From CAYNUJ01 sp964573255 (GTDB taxonomy: Bacteria > Bacteroidota > Ignavibacteria > Ignavibacteriales > Melioribacteraceae): a DNA stretch of 64,000 nucleotides. The DNA lies in NCBI GenBank assembly GCA_964573255.1, contig CAZNJB010000020.1:4713-68712 (forward strand), read 5' to 3'. The position numbers and the translations under genes are program-made. Below the pieces are notes generated by a model, which worked only from the letters and a program-made list of their open reading frames with translations, had not been told where the DNA came from and searched no databases. The first letter of the stretch is position 1. Each line of letters starts with the position of its first letter. This document shows positions 26,486 to 35,770 of this stretch, in pieces.

Positions 26486-27355
26486 ATGAAAGGTATTATT
26501 TTAGCTGGAGGGGCGGGCACCCGTCTTTATCCAATTACGAAAGTTTACAGTAAGCAATTAGCTTTAATTTATGATAAACCCCTTATCTATTATCCCTTTT
26601 CGATTTTGATGCTTGGTGATATACGGGATATACTGATTATTTCTGATAAAGAAACAATCCCTCTTTATCAGAGATTATTCGAAGACGGTAGCCACATCGG
26701 TGTTAATATTAGCTACAAAGTGCAAGATGCGCCTAACGGAATTGCAGAGGCTTTTATTTTGGGTGAAGAATTCATAGGAGACGATTCGGTAAGTTTAATT
26801 CTTGGTGATAATATTTTTTATGGTAAATTAGACTTCTTTTATAATGCATTAAAGAACCCAGATGACGGCGCTACTATTTTTGCATATAAAGTTACAGACC
26901 CTGAACGTTACGGAATAGTAGAATTCGATGAAAATGGGAAGGCTTTATCCATAGAAGAAAAACCTAAAGAACCAAAATCCGAATATGCTGTACCCGGTTT
27001 ATATGTTTACGATAATGAAGTAGTTGAAATATCTAAAAGCCTTACACCTTCAGCGAGAGGGGAACTGGAGATTACAGACGTTAATAAGAGATATTTGGAA
27101 ATGGGTAAGTTGGATGTGGAAGTAATTGGTAGAGGTGTTGCTTGGTTGGATACCGGTACTCCGGAAGCGCTGTTAAAAGCATCTCAATTTTTCGGTGTTA
27201 TCGAGGATAGACAAGGATTAAAATTTGCATGCCTCGAAGAGATTGCTTACCAAAAAGGTTTTATTGACAGAGCACAATTTGTTAATGTTTTAAATAATAT
27301 TCCGAAATCTTTATATCGGGATTATTTAGAAAGACTATTGCATGACGAGAAATAA
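26486..27355 (+). CDS. rfbA: glucose-1-phosphate thymidylyltransferase
   Basis: RfbA/RmlA makes dTDP-glucose from dTTP and glucose-1-phosphate, the first step towards dTDP-rhamnose and related deoxysugars. The 289-residue length fits the long RmlA form. Visible motifs are ILAGGAGTRLYPIT for the nucleotide, LALIYDKPLIYYP, NGIAEAF, LILGDNIFYG with the metal-binding Asp, and AWLDTGTPEALLKA near the C-terminus. Ribosome-binding site AAAGGGTG upstream. No rmlB, rmlC or rmlD gene is next to it, so the pathway must be completed elsewhere. Its end overlaps the DUF454 gene by 14 bases. Confidence 0.95.
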   Translation: MKGIILAGGAGTRLYPITKVYSKQLALIYDKPLIYYPFSILMLGDIRDILIISDKETIPLYQRLFEDGSHIGVNISYKVQDAPNGIAEAFILGEEFIGDDSVSLILGDNIFYGKLDFFYNALKNPDDGATIFAYKVTDPERYGIVEFDENGKALSIEEKPKEPKSEYAVPGLYVYDNEVVEISKSLTPSARGELEITDVNKRYLEMGKLDVEVIGRGVAWLDTGTPEALLKASQFFGVIEDRQGLKFACLEEIAYQKGFIDRAQFVNVLNNIPKSLYRDYLERLLHDEK

Positions 27356-27746
27356 AAAAATATTACATCCTCTTTATTTATTGCTTGGATTTTTCTCTGT
27401 ATTTTTAGGTGTTCTGGGAATCTTGCTTCCGGTTATGCCTACAACAATTTTTTTAATCATCGCTTCATTTTTCTTTGCCCGCAGTTCGGAAAGGCTACAT
27501 AAAAAATTATTGAGTAACAAGTTATTTGGTAAGTTAATAAGCGATTTTTATAAAAGGCATACGATTCCGTTAAAGGCAAAAATTACGTCAATTAGTTTAC
27601 TCAATGGATCTATTATATATTCAATTATTTTTGTCGCGAATCATCTATATTTGCAATTATTCTTATTCTTCGCAGCTATTTTTATTACTCTATTTTTGCT
27701 ATCGCTTAGTACAGAAGCGAGTACTGCCATCGAAGTTAAATATTAA
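27342..27746 (+). CDS. DUF454 (YbaN-like) inner-membrane protein
   Basis: A 134-residue membrane protein of the YbaN/DUF454 family. The conserved opening GILLPVMPTTIFLIIASFFFARSSERLHKKLL is present, with Pro-x-x-Pro-Thr-Thr-Pro-like helix 1 and the SSERLHKKL segment, then two further helices in the last 50 residues. The molecular role is unknown, though YbaN-like genes often sit beside haem or priming genes. It overlaps the end of rfbA by 14 bases, so it is translationally coupled to it. Confidence 0.85.
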   Translation: MTRNKKILHPLYLLLGFFSVFLGVLGILLPVMPTTIFLIIASFFFARSSERLHKKLLSNKLFGKLISDFYKRHTIPLKAKITSISLLNGSIIYSIIFVANHLYLQLFLFFAAIFITLFLLSLSTEASTAIEVKY

Positions 27747-27832
27747 AATAAATGTTGAATGATTAGAAATCATTTGATAAATTGAGTATATAATAGAAAC
27801 AAAAATAAATTAGAAATTATTCGGAGTAATTA

Positions 27833-29641
27833 ATGGGGCTGTTTTCCGGTTCTAAAAAGGAAATTGAAAAACTCGTTCAAGAGAACGAAGAGCTTCGTAA
27901 TCGACTTCATCAGCTGCTGGAAAAGCAGCAGAGCTACGAAGAATTAGAAAATCAATTATCCCGCGCACGCCAAGAATTAAGCGATATATCGGCAGAAGAA
28001 CGCAGAATCAACGAACGCATTGTAAATCTTGAACGTGATATTGCTTCCAAGGAGAGTGATTTAGAACGGATTAATGAATCAATTTCTTCTTCCGAGGAAA
28101 AACTTACCGAATTAAAAGCTGAATGCTCCGAAAGAGAAACCGTACTCAATAATATTAAAATTGAAATTGATGAAAAGACCGCCCAAAATGAGAAGATTTT
28201 AGCAGAACTGAATGAGAACGAGGAAAAGCTAAAAGAAATCAATCAAAATTTAGAGAATCTTGAAAAAGAACTGGAACAGAAGAATGAGCAAAAGTCTCAA
28301 CTGGAAAATGAAATAGATTCTTTATTGGAGAAGAAAAACGAACTTAGTGATAAAGTTAAAAATTTAACCGAGGAAGAGAATCGCTTATTAGATTCATTAA
28401 ACTCGTTAAAATCTGAAATAGAATCGGGAGAACAAGAATTACAAAATATTAAAAATGAGATTGATGAATTAAAGCAGGAAAAAGAATTACTGCTAAAAGA
28501 AATTGAAGAACTTTCAGCAACTCGAGATGAAAAAGAAGAATTGCTAACCATAATAGAAGAAAAACTTGCACGAAACGACGAAATAAAATCGAATTTGGAA
28601 GCTAATCTAGCCCAATTAACTCTTCAGCTGTCCGAAAAGGATAAACTCTTCAATGAATTCAATAAAAAAAGAACGGAAATAATGGATGAAATTCAGGAGA
28701 GTAAAAACGAGTTAAACGATTACCAAACTAAAGTTCAAATTGAAAAAAACAAACTCGACGAACTTACGGAAACTGTGAGGAATTTGGAGGGCAGGCGACA
28801 GGAATTAACATTCGAAATTAAAAAAGCCGAATCAATGCGCAATGAATTGAATGAGGATATAATCGAAAAGCGGAATGATTCGGAAAAATTAAGAATGGAA
28901 TTGGATAATCTGCGTAATTTGATTTCCGAACACGAGAAGAGAAAATTTGAAGCTGAAGAGAGTACGTTGCAGTTAGAAACTAAATTGACAACGACAATTA
29001 TTAACTTCAGCAATGAACTTCAAGGTGCTACTCAAAGGCTAAACGATATCAAGCGTGAAATATTGGAACGTGAAAAAGAATTGGGTGAAAAGGAAAAATC
29101 GCTGATCGAAAAATCCTCCCAAATTGCCGAATACGGTTCTCTTATAAAAGTAATGAAAAGAGAGAAAGATAATTTGGAAGAAAATATTCAACATTTGAGG
29201 GAACATGAAAGAGAGCTTAACAATATTTATGAAACCTTAAACGATAGATTGACTAAGAAGCGAATTGAATACAATTCACTTAAAAATAATGCTATGCAGT
29301 TGCGTAATTCCAATATGGATTTGGAAAAGGATTTATCTAAATTAATTGAACAAGCCGGAAAAGATTTCATAGATATTGAAGAGCATAAAGAAACTATTAC
29401 CGCCGAAATAAAAGAGAATGAAAGAAAATTAGAGGAAATACTTAAATCTATTGAAGAAAAACGCCAAGAATTGGATGCATTGAGAAGCGAAACTCAAAAC
29501 ATAGAAATGGAAAAAGAAGAATATAACGAAAAACTTTCGCAGCTTGTTTCTATGGAAAAATCACTTCAAAATAAAATTAAAGAGTATACCGATAAACTCG
29601 AAAATATTGGAAAACATTTGGGAATTGAAGGCGAAGATTAA
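27833..29641 (+). CDS. long coiled-coil protein
   Basis: A 602-residue protein that is one almost unbroken coiled coil from about residue 8 to 590, extremely rich in Glu, Lys, Asn and Leu, with no signal peptide or membrane segment. The N-terminus MGLFSGSKKEIEKLVQENEEL is short and could interact with a membrane or partner. SMC-like ATPase heads are absent, so it is not a chromosome condensin. Similar coiled-coil proteins are common in this phylum with no known role; a scaffolding or cell-shape function is possible. GGAG six bases before the ATG supports the start. It is not obviously linked to DUF454 upstream. Confidence 0.75.
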   Translation: MGLFSGSKKEIEKLVQENEELRNRLHQLLEKQQSYEELENQLSRARQELSDISAEERRINERIVNLERDIASKESDLERINESISSSEEKLTELKAECSERETVLNNIKIEIDEKTAQNEKILAELNENEEKLKEINQNLENLEKELEQKNEQKSQLENEIDSLLEKKNELSDKVKNLTEEENRLLDSLNSLKSEIESGEQELQNIKNEIDELKQEKELLLKEIEELSATRDEKEELLTIIEEKLARNDEIKSNLEANLAQLTLQLSEKDKLFNEFNKKRTEIMDEIQESKNELNDYQTKVQIEKNKLDELTETVRNLEGRRQELTFEIKKAESMRNELNEDIIEKRNDSEKLRMELDNLRNLISEHEKRKFEAEESTLQLETKLTTTIINFSNELQGATQRLNDIKREILEREKELGEKEKSLIEKSSQIAEYGSLIKVMKREKDNLEENIQHLREHERELNNIYETLNDRLTKKRIEYNSLKNNAMQLRNSNMDLEKDLSKLIEQAGKDFIDIEEHKETITAEIKENERKLEEILKSIEEKRQELDALRSETQNIEMEKEEYNEKLSQLVSMEKSLQNKIKEYTDKLENIGKHLGIEGED

Positions 29642-30088
29642 TTGTTCTTCAATTGATATTTCGTAATTGTGTTTTTAAGTTCTCTTACTTTGTTGTATTG
29701 AAATTTTTGTGAGTTTCCCTTTTAACTTTTTTTAATGTAAAGTGAATTTCCCGCTATTGTTCTAAAGTTGTTATGCTTTCTATTGTTGCAATTCTTGATT
29801 GTTGTTTTCAACTGTTTATATAGTTCATATTTGTGAGATGTACAACATTTGAGATACTAATATTTTGGTAATTTAAATGCAAACTTTTGAAAGAATTACT
29901 AGTCCGATACAATAAGGAAATATAGTATTTAAAAATTTGTTGCTCTATTTTTCCGGAAGAATATTCTTTCTCGCTGTTTTTAGAAATGTAAAATCTTTAC
30001 TTCAGAAATCATTGCCATTAAAGTATTAGTGAAAATTCAATTTTATTATGGTTTCAAAAATTTTTAATCTTTAAATGGAATTATAAGT
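29642..30088. other. 447-bp gap with no recognised feature
   Basis: AT-rich, with a T-rich first half on the plus strand (GTTGT and TTGTT words recur irregularly between 29660 and 29830, not as a repeat array). No coding frame on either strand, RNA fold or clear terminator stood out. It must contain the 5' signals of the SGNH gene at 30089. Confidence 0.5.
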
Positions 30089-30823
30089 ATGCTTCGGAAA
30101 GTTTTAACTGTTAGTTTATATGTCTTAATTTTGTTTGAAGGAGTCTTAGCTTTTGATTTGAAAGATATTGCGGCAAAGGATACGGCAAAATATTTAAAGA
30201 ATCCTATTTATAATAGAAGAATAGAGTTATTTAAGCTTTATAAAATAAGGAAAGTAGATATTGTGATGTTGGGTAATTCTTTAACCGAAGGGGTTGATTG
30301 GAGCGAATTACTCGGAAGATTCAGCGTTGCCAATAGAGGAATAACGGGAGATATTTTAGAAGGTTACTTAAATAGAATGAAATATGTTTACAACTTGCAT
30401 CCGAAAGTTTGTTTTATTGAAGGAGGAATAAACGATATTTATAACTGGACTCCCGTTAAGGAAATTTTTGAACAATATAAAAAGGTTATTGCAATTCTAT
30501 TACAGCACAATATCATACCAGTTATTCAGTCTACACTATATTCAGCAGAATTTTGGGGAGAGAAATGGATCTTAAATCACAATCCTAATCTCAAACCGGC
30601 TGAAGTTAATAAGGGAAGAAATAATGAAGTTAAAAAATTAAATTCATTGTTGAGAGAATATGCAAGAAAAAATGGGATAATTTTCATAGATATGAACAAA
30701 AAGATGACTTCAAGAGGATTTTTGAAGAGATCGTTAACCTGGGATGGTGTGCATCTTACAGCACGAGGTTATAAAATCTGGGCAGAGGAAGTTAATAAAG
30801 TTTTAATTAAATTAGGATTATAA
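30089..30823 (+). CDS. exported SGNH/GDSL hydrolase
   Basis: A 244-residue SGNH-fold esterase with an N-terminal signal sequence of about 21 residues ending VLAF. Block I is VMLGNSLTEG with the nucleophile Ser (Asn for Asp before Ser, as in many acetylesterases), block III is EGGINDIYNW and the catalytic Asp-His pair lies in WDGVHLTARGY. Likely deacylation or acetyl removal from a glycan or lipid in the periplasm. It is followed after seven bases by a second, longer SGNH protein, so the two are co-transcribed and may act on the same polymer (inference). Confidence 0.85.
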   Translation: MLRKVLTVSLYVLILFEGVLAFDLKDIAAKDTAKYLKNPIYNRRIELFKLYKIRKVDIVMLGNSLTEGVDWSELLGRFSVANRGITGDILEGYLNRMKYVYNLHPKVCFIEGGINDIYNWTPVKEIFEQYKKVIAILLQHNIIPVIQSTLYSAEFWGEKWILNHNPNLKPAEVNKGRNNEVKKLNSLLREYARKNGIIFIDMNKKMTSRGFLKRSLTWDGVHLTARGYKIWAEEVNKVLIKLGL

Positions 30824-30830
30824 TAAAGAG

Positions 30831-32294
30831 ATGAAAATGGAAAATAAAATAAAACAACCTGTCAAACTGATTTTACTTACCATAATTTTTACATATATGC
30901 TCTCCTTTTTACCGGAAAATTTGGAATTATTTGGCATAAAATTAAAACACGTAGATATATTAAAAGATCTGAAACAGGGATCCGCTTTGCAGGAATCGGA
31001 AGACAGTATCGATACAGAATATGAAGATTATTTGAAAGAGTATCAAAAAATGCTTGAAGAAGAAGCCGATTCTAACAGCAATAAAGAAACATATTTATTG
31101 TCTCCGGGTGCAAACGGATTTGCCTCTTTGAATTTTTTTGGCTTTACAAATTTATTAAGTGCTGAATTATCTGATTATTTTAATGAAGGGGTAAAAACCA
31201 AAGAGCAAAAGATCACTGGCAATACCCGCCAGTTAAAATACTTTTTTGATGCTCTTTCTCATTCTAAGAACAAAGTAATTCGAATTGCCCATTTTGGTGA
31301 TTCCGGGATTGAGGGAGATTTAATGACCGCCGACTTTAGGCAAGTCTTTCAGGAGAAGTTTGGCGGGAGAGGAGTTGGTTGGGTTTCAATAACTAAACCG
31401 GACGCAAGTTTTAGAATGACAACTAAAATGACAGCCTCGAATAATTGGGAAGCGGCTAGTTTATATTCCAGCAATCCGCATAATTATTCTCTGGGTATCA
31501 GCGGAGAAATTTTTATACCCAAGGGGAATGCTTGGGCTCAATATGAAACAACAATGTATTATCCTAATACAAGATCATTTAAGAATATAAAATTATTTTA
31601 TAGTCACAGCAAAAGAGCCGAAATAGAATATTCATTGGACGGCAAAAAAGCGAAAAAAGTAAGATTGAAAAAAACTACAAATAGAATAAAAGCTATTGAT
31701 ATTAGTTCATCTCGTCCGGTTAAGAAAATCAAAATAACCGTTCCCGCCTCTTCCGCATATTTTTACGGTTTGAGTCTCGAGAATGGCAACGGAGTTTATA
31801 TTGATAATTTCCCTTTACGCGGTAATTCAGGAGTGGATTTGAACCAAATCCAGGTTGATGTATTAAAAGATTTTTCGAAATATCTCGATTATAAATTAAT
31901 TATTCTGGAATTCGGGTTAAATGCAATAGGAATGATAAAGAGAAATTATAAATGGTATGTGCGTGAAATGGTTAATGTAATTAACCATCTGAAGGAAGCT
32001 TTTCCCAAAGCCAGCTTTTTGATGATTGGGGTTCACGATAAAAGCATACGACACAACGGAAAATTTGTGAGTGATCCTGCAATATTCAAATTATTGAAAG
32101 CACAGTTAGAGATTGTAAAAACTGCCGATATAGCTTATTGGAATTTATTTGAGGCAATGGGTGGAAAAGATTCAATGCATAATTGGGTTAAAAACAATCC
32201 TCCCTTAGCTTCGCATGATCATTTACACTTTAACTTGCAAGGTGCGAGAATTGTTAGCAAGATGTTGATGAAGGCTATAATGGATGCTCGGTAG
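30831..32294 (+). CDS. membrane-anchored SGNH-fold protein, possibly an O-acetyltransferase or esterase
   Basis: A 487-residue protein with one N-terminal membrane helix (about residues 10-25) and a periplasmic part. A Glu-rich linker (residues 45-85) precedes an SGNH domain: IAHFGDSGIEGDLMTADFRQ is block I, ILEFGLNAIGM is a block III-like segment and ASHDHLHFNLQGARI holds the catalytic Asp-His. An intervening beta-rich region of about 120 residues resembles a carbohydrate-binding insertion. This arrangement is found in peptidoglycan or alginate O-acetylation partners, usually with an MBOAT gene, which is absent here. It forms an operon with the preceding SGNH gene. The start could also be the next Met codon. 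Confidence 0.72.
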   Translation: MKMENKIKQPVKLILLTIIFTYMLSFLPENLELFGIKLKHVDILKDLKQGSALQESEDSIDTEYEDYLKEYQKMLEEEADSNSNKETYLLSPGANGFASLNFFGFTNLLSAELSDYFNEGVKTKEQKITGNTRQLKYFFDALSHSKNKVIRIAHFGDSGIEGDLMTADFRQVFQEKFGGRGVGWVSITKPDASFRMTTKMTASNNWEAASLYSSNPHNYSLGISGEIFIPKGNAWAQYETTMYYPNTRSFKNIKLFYSHSKRAEIEYSLDGKKAKKVRLKKTTNRIKAIDISSSRPVKKIKITVPASSAYFYGLSLENGNGVYIDNFPLRGNSGVDLNQIQVDVLKDFSKYLDYKLIILEFGLNAIGMIKRNYKWYVREMVNVINHLKEAFPKASFLMIGVHDKSIRHNGKFVSDPAIFKLLKAQLEIVKTADIAYWNLFEAMGGKDSMHNWVKNNPPLASHDHLHFNLQGARIVSKMLMKAIMDAR

Positions 32295-32382
32295 ACTGTT
32301 TTTGTGGAGGGGCGTTTTTTACTTTTTTGACTTTTCAGAATAATTTTAGTAACATGGCACGCAAGTTTATGAAAGGGCAATA

Positions 32383-33090
32383 ATGGAAGATGAAATATTA
32401 AAATTCGTTTATAAATTCAATTTCCGAGATGGGCGAAAAAGAAAATTTGAAATTGAGCTGGACAAGGCTACACTTTCTATAAAAAAAGGCCTTCCAAAAA
32501 AATTACCCGAATGGACTAAAATGTCTTACTTCCGTTGTGATAATTGCACATTGATTCCTGAGGATTATCCCGTTTGTCCTCTTGCTGCACATCTTTCTGA
32601 AGTGATAGAGTTCTTTGATGACATTCCTTCATTTGAAAAGGCGGTAATAATTGTTGAAAACAATGATAGAGGAACGTATAAATATACCGCCGTACAAGCA
32701 GGAGTTTCTAGCTTAATGGGAATTATTATGGCTGTGAGCGGTTGCCCTGTTATTGGAAAGCTGAAACCTTTAGTTAGATTTCATCTACCTTTTGCTTCTT
32801 TGGATGAAACCGAAGTGAGAGTTCTCTCGATGTATATTTTGGCGCAATATTTCCACTTCAAAGACGGTAAGGAAACCGACTGGGCTTTGAAAAAATTAAA
32901 AAAATTGTATGAAGAGATAAGAAAAGTTGATAGAAATATAGTAGAAAAGCTGGCCGGAATTGAAATGAAAGATACAAATAGAAATGCTGTAATAGCTCTT
33001 AGCAATTATGCTGATTTTATAAGCTTAAAATTGAGTGATGAAGAAATAGAAACCTTACGAGAATTCGTAGGTGAGTTTTTATCCATTTAA
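32383..33090 (+). CDS. conserved hypothetical protein with CxxC motif
   Basis: A 235-residue cytoplasmic protein that I cannot place. It has a pair of cysteines in RCDNCTLIPEDYPVCPLAAHL (residues about 50-70), resembling a metal-binding or redox segment, then GCPVIGKLKPLVRFHLPFASLDETEVR, which is a conserved feature of a DUF6901-like group common in anaerobes. The C-terminal third is helical and charged. RBS GAAAGGG precedes the ATG. It overlaps the radical SAM gene by four bases in convergent orientation. Confidence 0.68.
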   Translation: MEDEILKFVYKFNFRDGRKRKFEIELDKATLSIKKGLPKKLPEWTKMSYFRCDNCTLIPEDYPVCPLAAHLSEVIEFFDDIPSFEKAVIIVENNDRGTYKYTAVQAGVSSLMGIIMAVSGCPVIGKLKPLVRFHLPFASLDETEVRVLSMYILAQYFHFKDGKETDWALKKLKKLYEEIRKVDRNIVEKLAGIEMKDTNRNAVIALSNYADFISLKLSDEEIETLREFVGEFLSI

Positions 33091-34118
33091 ATTTCAAACT
33101 TTCCGCTTATTTGTGTCCCGCAATATTTACACTGTGAGCCGATCATATTGATGGTTAAAACTGAATGCCAATCTCGGATTATAACAGGTTCATTACATCC
33201 CGGGCAGTAAGTGGTTTGTCCTTCAATATTATGAACATTTCCAACATAAACATAGTTTAAACCGATATTTTTAGCTATCTCCCTGGCTTTTATCAAAGTT
33301 TGGGGCGGTGTGGGTATGGTGTTTCTCATCTTAAAATCGGGATGGAATGCAGTAAAATGAATAGGAACATTTTCATTCAGGTTTGTAATTACCCAGTCGG
33401 ATAAATTTTTAATTTCCTCATCGGAATCGTTTTCGCCGGGGATTAATAGAGTTGTTAATTCAACCCAAACATCGGTTTCGTTAAACAGCCATTTAATTGT
33501 ATCGAGAACCGGTTCAAGATGCGAGAAAGTAATCTTATGATAGAAATATTCGCTGAAGGCTTTAAGGTCAACGTTTGCCGCATCAATATATTTATAGACG
33601 TCTTTTCTCGCTTCTTTATCAATGTATCCTGCCGTAACCATCACGGATTTAATTCCTTCCTCTCGAGATAGTTTGGAAATGTCTATAACATATTCACCGA
33701 AGATTGTGGGATCGTTATATGTAAAGGCGATCGAAGGCGTATTATTTCTTTTGGCGAGAGCAATTATTTCCTCCGGCGATGCCCAAACAGCACCGGCTTC
33801 ATCTAATTTAGCTTTGCTTATATGCCAATTCTGACAAAATTTACAACCAAGATTGCAGCCCGCGGTTCCGAAGCTTAAAACTTTAGTTCCTGGCAGAAAA
33901 TGGCTTAACGGTTTTTTCTCAATCGGATCAATTGCAAAACCAGTCGGTCTGCCGTAACCTACAGCGTAAAGTTTTCCGCCAATATTTTCTCTAACGAAGC
34001 AGAAGCCTTTTTGTCCTTCGCCTATAGTACAATAACGGGGACACAAAGTGCAAAGAAGTTTACCATTGTCTGCGGCTTCCCACCATTGGGCGATATGTAA
34101 ATTCTTTATATTCGGCAT
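33087..34118 (-). CDS. amrS: AmmeMemoRadiSam-type radical SAM enzyme
   Basis: A 343-residue radical SAM protein matching the AmmeMemoRadiSam system enzyme. The 4Fe-4S cluster is bound by CNLGCKFC, after SFGTAG. Additional Cys clusters appear at the N-terminus (LCTLCPRYCTIGEGQKGFC) and C-terminus (YCPGC and CKYCG), typical of this group. The usual partners, Memo-like AmmeMemoRadiSam protein B and AMMECR1-like protein A, are not next to it. The stop codon of pyk overlaps its ATG by one base (TAATG), so it is translated from the pyk transcript. Substrate is not established; earlier annotation as pyruvate-formate-lyase activase is misleading because no glycyl-radical enzyme gene is nearby. Confidence 0.85.
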   Translation of the reverse strand: MPNIKNLHIAQWWEAADNGKLLCTLCPRYCTIGEGQKGFCFVRENIGGKLYAVGYGRPTGFAIDPIEKKPLSHFLPGTKVLSFGTAGCNLGCKFCQNWHISKAKLDEAGAVWASPEEIIALAKRNNTPSIAFTYNDPTIFGEYVIDISKLSREEGIKSVMVTAGYIDKEARKDVYKYIDAANVDLKAFSEYFYHKITFSHLEPVLDTIKWLFNETDVWVELTTLLIPGENDSDEEIKNLSDWVITNLNENVPIHFTAFHPDFKMRNTIPTPPQTLIKAREIAKNIGLNYVYVGNVHNIEGQTTYCPGCNEPVIIRDWHSVLTINMIGSQCKYCGTQISGKFEI

Positions 34119-35542
34119 TATATTATTTCAAAGTGTATCCAAGTCCTTCGCTCTTTATCAGTTACCGGTGCTCCTGCAGTGAACAACATAACATCCTTTT
34201 CTTTCACAGGACACAGTACTTTTAATTGTTCCTTGGCCCTAAAAATTGCTTCATTTTCGGAATCAATCTTTTCGAGATAGAGGGGAATTATACCTTTATA
34301 CAAGTTTAAGTTGCTAAGTGTTGCATGTTTATCAGAAAAAGCAAATATCTGGCAATTGGGGTTATATTTCGCTATTATTTTTGCTTTGCGACCGAAGTGT
34401 GTGAACACAACGATTGCTTTTGCATTAACTTGGTCTGCTATATCAACAACAGCTCTACCGGTTGAATCGAATAAATTATCGATGGTATTGGTTGGCACAT
34501 CGTAATTTATTTGCTGACAGAATTCTCTTTGCTGCTCGGTTCTGTAAAGAATATCATTCATTATTCTAACAGCTTTAACGGGAAATTTTCCGACAGATGT
34601 TTCTCCGCTTAACATAACAACGTCGGTTCCGTCAAAAACTGCATTAGCTACATCTGAGGCTTCGGCACGTGTCGGTACGGGATTGTTTATCATCGATTCC
34701 AACATTTGAGTAGCTGTAATAACGAGTTTGCCCTGTTGGTTGCATTTATTGATAATCTTCTTCTGTATAATTGGAACTTCTTGAGCATTCATTTCAACTC
34801 CCAAATCACCGCGTGCAACCATAATTCCGTCAGATGCTGAAAGAATCGAATCAAAATTGTTAACCGCTTCTGGTTTTTCAATTTTTGCTATTACAGGTAT
34901 TCGTTTGTTTTTTTCTTCGAGCCAATTCTTTAATTCAATTATATCGTTTGCCGACCGAACAAAAGACAAAGCAATAAAGTCGACGTTGTAATTAAGAGCA
35001 AATTCCAGATTCGCTTTATCCTTTGCCGTAAGAGCCGGAGCGCTAATCTCCATACCGGGTAAATTCATACCTTTGCGCGGTTTAAGAATTCCGCCGTTTA
35101 TTATTTTACATATTACATCGTTATTTTCTTTAGAGATTACTTCCAATTTTAGTAGACCATCGTCTATTAAGATAATATCGCCCTTATTTGCATCAACAAT
35201 TAAATTCTTATATGATGTCGAAATTCTGTTCTCATCTCCGGCTATGTCGTCTATTGTAATTCTAATTTCTCTTCCGGATTCTAATATTACAGAGTCATCT
35301 TTTAATTCTCCAACTCTAATTTTGGGTCCCTGTAAATCAACAAGAACCGAAATAGGTTTTGAATTTAATGATGAAGCTTCCTTTATATTTTGGAAAACCT
35401 GTTTAAAGTAATTAAGATCGCCATGCGAAAAATTCAATCTGAACCCATCCACTCCATTAATAATTAGCTCACTCATCATTTCAACTGAATCTGTAGCCGG
35501 TCCTATAGTAGCTAAAATTTTTGTCTTTGCGGTTTTTGTCAT
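34118..35542 (-). CDS. pyk: pyruvate kinase
   Basis: Pyruvate kinase makes pyruvate and ATP from PEP and ADP in glycolysis. The 474-residue protein has the beta-alpha barrel with NFSHG, PVIAKIEKPEAVNNF with the catalytic Lys, VARGDLGVEMN with Mg-binding Glu and Asp nearby, ATQMLESM and PTRAEASDVANAVFDGTD. The C-terminal allosteric domain is present (AIVVFTHFGRKAKIIAKYNP). The N-terminus lacks the long extra domain of plant-like forms. Overlaps amrS by one base. Confidence 0.96.
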   Translation of the reverse strand: MTKTAKTKILATIGPATDSVEMMSELIINGVDGFRLNFSHGDLNYFKQVFQNIKEASSLNSKPISVLVDLQGPKIRVGELKDDSVILESGREIRITIDDIAGDENRISTSYKNLIVDANKGDIILIDDGLLKLEVISKENNDVICKIINGGILKPRKGMNLPGMEISAPALTAKDKANLEFALNYNVDFIALSFVRSANDIIELKNWLEEKNKRIPVIAKIEKPEAVNNFDSILSASDGIMVARGDLGVEMNAQEVPIIQKKIINKCNQQGKLVITATQMLESMINNPVPTRAEASDVANAVFDGTDVVMLSGETSVGKFPVKAVRIMNDILYRTEQQREFCQQINYDVPTNTIDNLFDSTGRAVVDIADQVNAKAIVVFTHFGRKAKIIAKYNPNCQIFAFSDKHATLSNLNLYKGIIPLYLEKIDSENEAIFRAKEQLKVLCPVKEKDVMLFTAGAPVTDKERRTWIHFEII

Positions 35543-35770
35543 TTCACAGCCTTTAATTTTAAGTAATTACTTTTATTAAATAGATTGCTAAAACTGAAGT
35601 TAATAATATAAAATAATAATTAACATATCAATTCTAAAGGGGATTATTATTTCAATGAATAATAATTATTCATGATAACGTAGAATAAATAAGTGATGTT
35701 GTATAAAAAAATGTAATAATTTATTAGATTTTCCACGTATAATTTCCCATTTATTAAACAGGAGAAAATT

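Noticed and set aside
27952..29013. Several Ser-rich open frames on the minus strand opposite the coiled-coil gene
   Set aside because: Ser/Phe-rich frames opposite Glu/Lys-rich coding DNA are a codon-bias artefact; none has a signal or known domain.
29642..30088. CRISPR-like array of GTTGT words
   Set aside because: The words are irregular in spacing and sequence, with no repeated unit of 25-40 bases or spacers.
33087..34118. Pyruvate-formate-lyase activating enzyme
   Set aside because: No glycyl-radical enzyme nearby, and the N- and C-terminal cysteine clusters match the AmmeMemoRadiSam group.
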